NCBI GenBank assembly: GCA_963843565.1
Contig: CAWJKY010000003.1
Coordinates: 434,001 to 498,000 of the forward strand
DNA: 64,000 bases
Direction of reading: 5' to 3'
From: DASZQY01 sp963843565
Lineage (GTDB): Bacteria > Pseudomonadota > Alphaproteobacteria > Rhizobiales > Kaistiaceae
This document shows, piece after piece, positions 56,425 to 64,000 of the stretch; the stretch's first letter is position 1; each line of letters starts with the position of its first letter. The notes under the pieces are model-generated. The model searched no databases. It was not told where the DNA came from and was given only the letters and a program-made list of their open reading frames with translations. The translations under genes and the position numbers were made by a program.

Positions 56425-57777
56425 ATGCAGGTCACCGAGACGGTCAACGAAGGTTTGAAACGCGAGTTCAGCGTGGTCGTACCGGCCACCGAACTCGATA
56501 GCCGGCTGCTCACGCGGCTTGATTCGCTGAAGGACGAGGTGCGCATCAAGGGCTTCCGCCCGGGCAAGGTGCCGGTCAGCCACCTGCGCCGCATGTTCGG
56601 CCGCTCGATGATGGCCGAGATCGTCCAGACGGTCATCAACGAGGTGGCGCGGGATACGCTGTCCGAGCGCGGCGAACGCGCCGCCACGCCGCCCGACTAC
56701 AAGCTGCCCGACGACGAGGAGCAGGCCGACAAAGTGCTCGCCGGCTCCGCCGATCTTTCCTACACGATGTCGTACGAGGTGCTGCCGAAGATCACGCTCG
56801 GCGACTTCAAGACCATGAAGGTCGAGCGCCCGGTGGTCGACGTTTCCGACGCCGACATCGATACGCAGCTCCACCAGCTTGCCGACAGCACGCGCTCGTT
56901 CGCCACCAAGTCAGGCGCCGCGGCGACCGGCGACCGGTTGACCATTTCCTATGTCGGCAAGATCGACGGCGAGCCCTTCGAGGGCGGCAGCGACGACAAT
57001 GCCTCGGTCACGATCGGCGACGGGCGTTTCATTCCCGGCTTCGCCGAGCAGCTGGTCGGGCTTCTGTCGGGCGACGAGAAGACGATCACCGTGACGTTTC
57101 CCGCCGACTATCCGGCGGCGAACCTGGCCGGCAAGGAAGCGACCTTCGACATCACGGTAAAGGCGGTGGCGGCGGCCGATCCGGTCGAGATCGACGACAG
57201 CCTCGCGGAGCGGCTCGGCCTGCAATCGCTCGACGCGCTGCGCGACACCGTCAAGCAGCAGATCCAGTCGCAGTACACCAACGCGGCGCGGCAGAAGCTG
57301 AAGCGCCAGGTGCTCGACAAGCTCGACGACATGCACCAGATCGATCTGCCGCCGGGCATGGTCGAGCAGGAGTTCGACCAGATCTGGCGCCAGGTGACGA
57401 CCCAGCTGCAGACCGACGGCAAGACCTTCGAGAGCGAAGGGACCACCGAGGAAGCCGCCCGCGAGGATTACCGCAAGATCTCGGAGCGCCGGGTTCGGCT
57501 CGGTCTGGTCATGTCGGAGATCGGCGAGAAGGCCAAGATCACCGTCACCGACGAGGAGGCGCAGCGCGCGCTTCAGGCCCAGATGCGTCAGTTTCCGGGC
57601 CAGGAACAGGCACTCGTCGACTACTACCGCCAGAACCCGGACGCGCTCAGCGCGCTGCGGGCCCCGATTTTCGAGGAGAAGGTGCTCGACTATCTGCTTG
57701 AGCTTGCCGACGTCTCCGAGAAGAAGGTCACCCGGGAAGAGCTCCTGGCCGAAGAAGAAGACGACAAGGGCGTCTGA
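56425..57777 (+). CDS. tig: Trigger factor
   Basis: 450 residues. The ribosome-binding N-domain contains the FRPGKVPVSHLRRMFG signature near residues 45-60; the FKBP-type PPIase domain spans about 155-240 ('DRLTISYVGKIDGEPFEGG', 'ARFIPGFAEQLVGLLSGDEKTITVTFPADYP'-like); the helical chaperone domain follows, with an acidic tail EEEDDKGV. Ribosome-associated chaperone for new chains. Precedes clpP, as in many bacteria. Confidence 0.96.
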   Translation: MQVTETVNEGLKREFSVVVPATELDSRLLTRLDSLKDEVRIKGFRPGKVPVSHLRRMFGRSMMAEIVQTVINEVARDTLSERGERAATPPDYKLPDDEEQADKVLAGSADLSYTMSYEVLPKITLGDFKTMKVERPVVDVSDADIDTQLHQLADSTRSFATKSGAAATGDRLTISYVGKIDGEPFEGGSDDNASVTIGDGRFIPGFAEQLVGLLSGDEKTITVTFPADYPAANLAGKEATFDITVKAVAAADPVEIDDSLAERLGLQSLDALRDTVKQQIQSQYTNAARQKLKRQVLDKLDDMHQIDLPPGMVEQEFDQIWRQVTTQLQTDGKTFESEGTTEEAAREDYRKISERRVRLGLVMSEIGEKAKITVTDEEAQRALQAQMRQFPGQEQALVDYYRQNPDALSALRAPIFEEKVLDYLLELADVSEKKVTREELLAEEEDDKGV

Positions 57778-57888
57778 GCCGCACCCCTTCCGGTAAGGGG
57801 GGGCATGCCATATCTATAGCTTCCAACGAGGGATTCGCGGGTCTTCCGCGTTTCCCGTCGCGCTTTGCGGACGGCCCAGAGGAGCCCC

Positions 57889-58530
57889 ATGACCGAACCC
57901 GTCGAAAGATACATGCAACTCGTGCCTATGGTGGTCGAGCAGACCAACCGCGGCGAGCGCGCGTACGACATCTATTCGCGCCTGCTCAAGGAGCGCCTGA
58001 TCTTCGTGACCGGTCCGGTCGAGGATCACATGGCGAGCCTGATCACGGCGCAGCTGCTCTTCCTCGAGTCCGAGAACCCGAAGAAGGAAATCTCGATGTA
58101 CATCAACTCGCCGGGCGGGGTGGTGACGTCGGGACTGGCGATCTACGACACCATGCAGTTCATCCGGCCGCCGATTTCGACGCTGTGCATCGGGCTCGCT
58201 GCCTCGATGGGCTCGTTGTTGCTGACCGCGGGCACCAAGGGCATGCGCTACGCGCTGCCCAACGCGCGTATCCTGGTGCATCAGCCCTCGGGCGGCTTCC
58301 AGGGGCAGGCTTCCGACATCGAGCGGCACGCCGAAGACATCGTGAAGATGAAGCGCCGGCTGAACGACATCTACGTCAAGCACACGGGCCAGACCTACGA
58401 GACGATCGAGCGCACGCTGGATCGCGATTACTTCATGACCGCCGACGAAGCCAAGGATTTCGGCCTGGTCGACAACGTGTGGACCGACCGCGCCTCGCTT
58501 GAGGCGGAGACCGCGAAAGAGGGCACCTAA
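57889..58530 (+). CDS. clpP: ATP-dependent Clp protease proteolytic subunit
   Basis: 213 residues from ATG 57889, which has GAGGAG six bases ahead. Catalytic triad: Ser in GLAASMGSLLL, His in ILVHQPSGG, Asp in TLDRDYFM. Forms the double-heptamer chamber fed by ClpX or ClpA. 'VPMVVEQTNRGERAYDIYSRLLKERLIFVTGPV' is the standard N-terminus. 111 bases after tig and 198 before clpX. Confidence 0.97.
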   Translation: MTEPVERYMQLVPMVVEQTNRGERAYDIYSRLLKERLIFVTGPVEDHMASLITAQLLFLESENPKKEISMYINSPGGVVTSGLAIYDTMQFIRPPISTLCIGLAASMGSLLLTAGTKGMRYALPNARILVHQPSGGFQGQASDIERHAEDIVKMKRRLNDIYVKHTGQTYETIERTLDRDYFMTADEAKDFGLVDNVWTDRASLEAETAKEGT

Positions 58531-58728
58531 GGGCCGTGGCCGGCCGGGAGCGGGCCTTTGCCCGTTAAGTATCTCTTGAACAAATCGCAGATAGCATGAT
58601 TAAGTCGTTCTGGGGCCAATTGCGTCCGGCGCGGTGGACGGTAAGGTCGGAGAAGTGCCTGCGCGACGGCGCATGGGGTAACAAACGTACCGCCGAACTC
58701 TTGCGGGCGGACCTACAAGGTGGAGCGA

Positions 58729-59994
<1,266 letters not shown>

Positions 59995-60036
59995 GGGCAG
60001 CCTCCTGGCCGGCGCAAGGGGCGCTGGCCGCCCTGC

Positions 60037-60065
60037 CTTGACACTCCCGGCCCCCAACGCCACGT
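60037..60065 (+). promoter_or_regulatory. Possible heat-shock (RpoH) promoter of lon
   Basis: CTTGAC at 60037-60042, 17 bases, then CCACGT at 60060-60065. This fits the rhizobial RpoH pattern CTTGAC-N17-CYATNT in all but one or two positions. The distance to the lon ATG is 149 bases. lon is a heat-shock gene in most proteobacteria. Confidence 0.4.
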
Positions 60066-60213
60066 AATGCCAGTTGGGCACCGCGTTCTTGATTCATTTC
60101 ATATGCCGGGCAGCCAGTTTGTGGTCCCGTAAAGCGTGGCGTTCGACGGTCTGCCTTGGCTGGGGCCTGCTCATTCGAGGGGTTCTGGCGGGGCCGCAAG
60201 GGATAGAATTCAT

Positions 60214-62664
<2,451 letters not shown>

Positions 62665-62710
62665 GGAAGCGCCGAATTCTGTCGTAACTATATGAAATTG
62701 CTATGCTATC

Positions 62711-62741
62711 GGCGCCCGCCCTCCGGCGGGCGCCGTCGTTT
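62711..62741 (+). terminator. Terminator after lon
   Basis: Perfect 10-bp stem GGCGCCCGCC / GGCGGGCGCC with loop CTCC, followed by GTCGTTT. Starts 46 bases past the lon stop. Confidence 0.7.
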
Positions 62742-62880
62742 CGGACAAGCTCGCTGACCGATCAAAATCAAGGAATTCCGCCGTTTTTGCTTGCCAGCAC
62801 CCGCTTTCCGCAGGAAGGTCCGCCCTGAAGCCGGGGGCGGACGATTCGTCGGCCGGCGCTTTTGGGAAAGGGATTGCTTC

Positions 62881-63156
62881 ATGAACAAAAACGATCTGAT
62901 TGCGGCCGTCGCCGACAAGACGGGCATGTCGAAAGCGGGCGCCGGTCAGGCCGTCGACGCCACGTTCGACGCGATTACCGATGCCCTCAAGATGGGCGAC
63001 GACGTGAAGATCATCGGTTTTGGCAACTTCGCGGTGGCCAAGCGCGCCGCCAGCATGGGCCGCAATCCGCGCACCGGCGAGGCGATCCAGATCGCGGCGT
63101 CGAAGAGCCCGAAGTTCAAGGCCGGCAAGGGCCTCAAGGACGCCGTCAACCAATAG
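62881..63156 (+). CDS. hup: DNA-binding protein HU
   Basis: 91 residues. 'MNKNDLIAAVADKTGMSKAGAGQAVDATFDAITDALKMGDDVKIIGFGNFAVAKRAASMGRNPRTGE' includes the HU signature GFGNFxVxxRxAxxGRNPxTG, with the DNA-intercalating Pro in RNPRTGE. Nucleoid protein that bends DNA. Follows lon, as in many proteobacteria; GGGAAAGGG precedes the ATG. Confidence 0.97.
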   Translation: MNKNDLIAAVADKTGMSKAGAGQAVDATFDAITDALKMGDDVKIIGFGNFAVAKRAASMGRNPRTGEAIQIAASKSPKFKAGKGLKDAVNQ

Positions 63157-63181
63157 ACGGCTTCCGCGTCTGTTTCGATCG

Positions 63182-63215
63182 GCCCCGCGCCATTCGCGCG
63201 GGGCTCATCATTTTT
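63182..63215 (+). terminator. Terminator after hup
   Basis: Perfect 9-bp stem GCCCCGCGC / GCGCGGGGC, loop CATTC, then TCATCATTTTT. 25 bases past the hup stop. Confidence 0.82.
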
Positions 63216-63304
63216 GGGGGTTGGTTCCCGCAGCCAGGTCGTGGCGCACCGTCTGGCGGCTTGCGCGCTCCCGGCCAACCGCCTAAATCCGCCGCACGCG
63301 CAAA

Positions 63305-63380
63305 GGGCGGTTAGCTCAGCTGGTAGAGCGCCACGTTTACACCGTGGATGTCGGGAGTTCGAGCCTCTCACCGCCCACCA
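63305..63380 (+). tRNA. tRNA-Val (anticodon TAC)
   Basis: 76 bases including CCA. Acceptor GGGCGGT pairs with ACCGCCC; anticodon stem CCACG/CGTGG closes loop TTTACAC, giving TAC. T-arm TTCGAGC. Confidence 0.97.
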
Positions 63381-63482
63381 CCGGCGCCCGGCGATTCCTC
63401 GACTTGCCGCTTCCTTGACTTGGCACGGGGGCTGCCGTAATCCCGGCGCCGTCCGACGGGCCATTGTGTTCGTCACGCCCGC

Positions 63483-63559
63483 GGGGGCGTAGCTCAGTTG
63501 GTTAGAGTGCCGGCCTGTCACGCCGGAGGTCGCGGGTTCGAGCCCCGTCGCTCCCGCCA
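63483..63559 (+). tRNA. tRNA-Asp (anticodon GTC)
   Basis: 77 bases including CCA. Acceptor GGGGGCG pairs with CGCTCCC (one G-T pair); anticodon stem CCGGC/GCCGG closes loop CTGTCAC, giving GTC. T-arm TTCGAGC. About 100 bases after tRNA-Val, the usual pairing downstream of hup. Confidence 0.97.
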
Positions 63560-63682
63560 GTTTCTCCCAGATCCAGAACGCTGCCGGCCACCGTTGGCAA
63601 GGCGGGCGCTTACTTTATAGTCGCCGGCGATGCGCGGGGACGGATTGCATCTGAGGATCGGCGGCGGGGCGCCGCGATACCC

Positions 63683-64000
63683 ATGAGCGACATTCAGGCA
63701 TGGGGCATGGTGGCGCTGGTCGTCGGGCTGACGCTCGTCGTCCTGTTCGGCATTCCGTGGGCGATCGTCGTCTGGCGCGGCCGGGTGGCCGGCCGGCTGA
63801 CACCGGTCACGGGGACGCTCGACCGGGCGGAGATCGTGCGGGCCGGCGACTTCGCCGATCTCGCGCAGTACTTCGCCGTGCAGGCGCGCTACCACTACGC
63901 CGTCAACGGGCGCACCTACGAGGGCGAACGGACGGCGCTGGAATTCAACCTCTACCGTGGCAATGCCGCCGCCGAAGCGGTTCTGGCCGGGGCGACCGTG
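63683..64000 (+). CDS. DUF3592-like membrane protein, cut by window end
   Basis: 106 codons without a stop up to the window end. The ATG at 63683 is followed by one clear membrane helix (about residues 8-30, GMVALVVGLTLVVLFGIPWAIVVW), then a basic stretch and 'ARYHYAVNGRTYEGERTALEF', resembling the Y-Y-V-NG-Y-G pattern of DUF3592 proteins. A second helix would be expected beyond the window. Function unknown. Confidence 0.6.
   Translation, partial: MSDIQAWGMVALVVGLTLVVLFGIPWAIVVWRGRVAGRLTPVTGTLDRAEIVRAGDFADLAQYFAVQARYHYAVNGRTYEGERTALEFNLYRGNAAAEAVLAGATV

Overview
The window is GC-rich, densely packed chromosomal DNA of an alphaproteobacterium, most likely order Hyphomicrobiales (Rhizobiales). 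Reasons: the housekeeping runs pcm-tolC-popZ-valS and tig-clpP-clpX-lon-hup-tRNA-Val-tRNA-Asp, glnB-glnA behind a sigma54-type promoter, a PopZ (DUF2497) gene, the NDUFS4-like complex I subunit, CobN-type aerobic cobalamin synthesis with CbtA/CbtB, and an Aap-type amino-acid transporter beside metC. I cannot assign genus or species.

Layout. 1-2400: a FecR-domain exported protein, a displaced 3' end of a tRNA-Pro (candidate attachment site), a sulfotransferase, a small complex I subunit and tRNA-Arg. 2429-4897: a three-gene operon (Tm-1-like UPF0261, PEP-hydrolase-type TIM barrel, cupin). 4898-7419: LemA and DUF2207 membrane protein. 7533-10093: an AT-richer cassette (exported coiled-coil protein, exported caspase-like protease, four-helix membrane protein) bounded by perfect 28-bp direct repeats, one copy of which is the 3' end of thuA. 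10064-19163: sugar regulon (thuA, Gfo/Idh/MocA oxidoreductase, ROK repressor, divergent CUT1 ABC genes, membrane glycosyltransferase, beta-propeller glycosidase). 19185-24940: sulfur and amino-acid block (metC, aapJ and aapP lacking the permease genes, sseA, alaX, cysK). 25080-26986: acyltransferase, two small membrane proteins, tRNA-Asn.

27038-41533 is a cobalamin locus: a B12 riboswitch, then cbtB-cbtA-cobU-cobW-cobN-cobO-cobQ as one tightly overlapping unit, convergent cobD and btuF, and divergent btuB-btuC-btuD. Cobalt uptake, corrin assembly and adenosylation, nucleotide-loop precursors and corrinoid uptake therefore sit together. cobN carries three in-frame insertions of palindromic intergenic repeats and still reads through.

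41546-64000 is mainly core genes: tRNA-Cys, pcm, tolC, popZ, a cysteine-cluster protein, valS, a SEL1-repeat protein, glnA/glnB, nnr, tRNA-Leu, the proteostasis run tig-clpP-clpX-lon, hup, tRNA-Val, tRNA-Asp, and the start of a DUF3592-like gene cut by the window end. Between the SEL1 gene and glnA lies a second AT-richer cassette, bounded by perfect 36-bp direct repeats that contain the glnA terminator hairpin; its only gene fuses DUF4157 to a group-XII-like phospholipase A2 domain.

The most notable features are the two cassettes flanked by direct repeats at the 3' ends of resident genes with no recombinase inside, the DUF4157-PLA2 toxin-like protein, and repeat insertion in cobN. All calls are from reading the sequence and remembered family features; no search was run.
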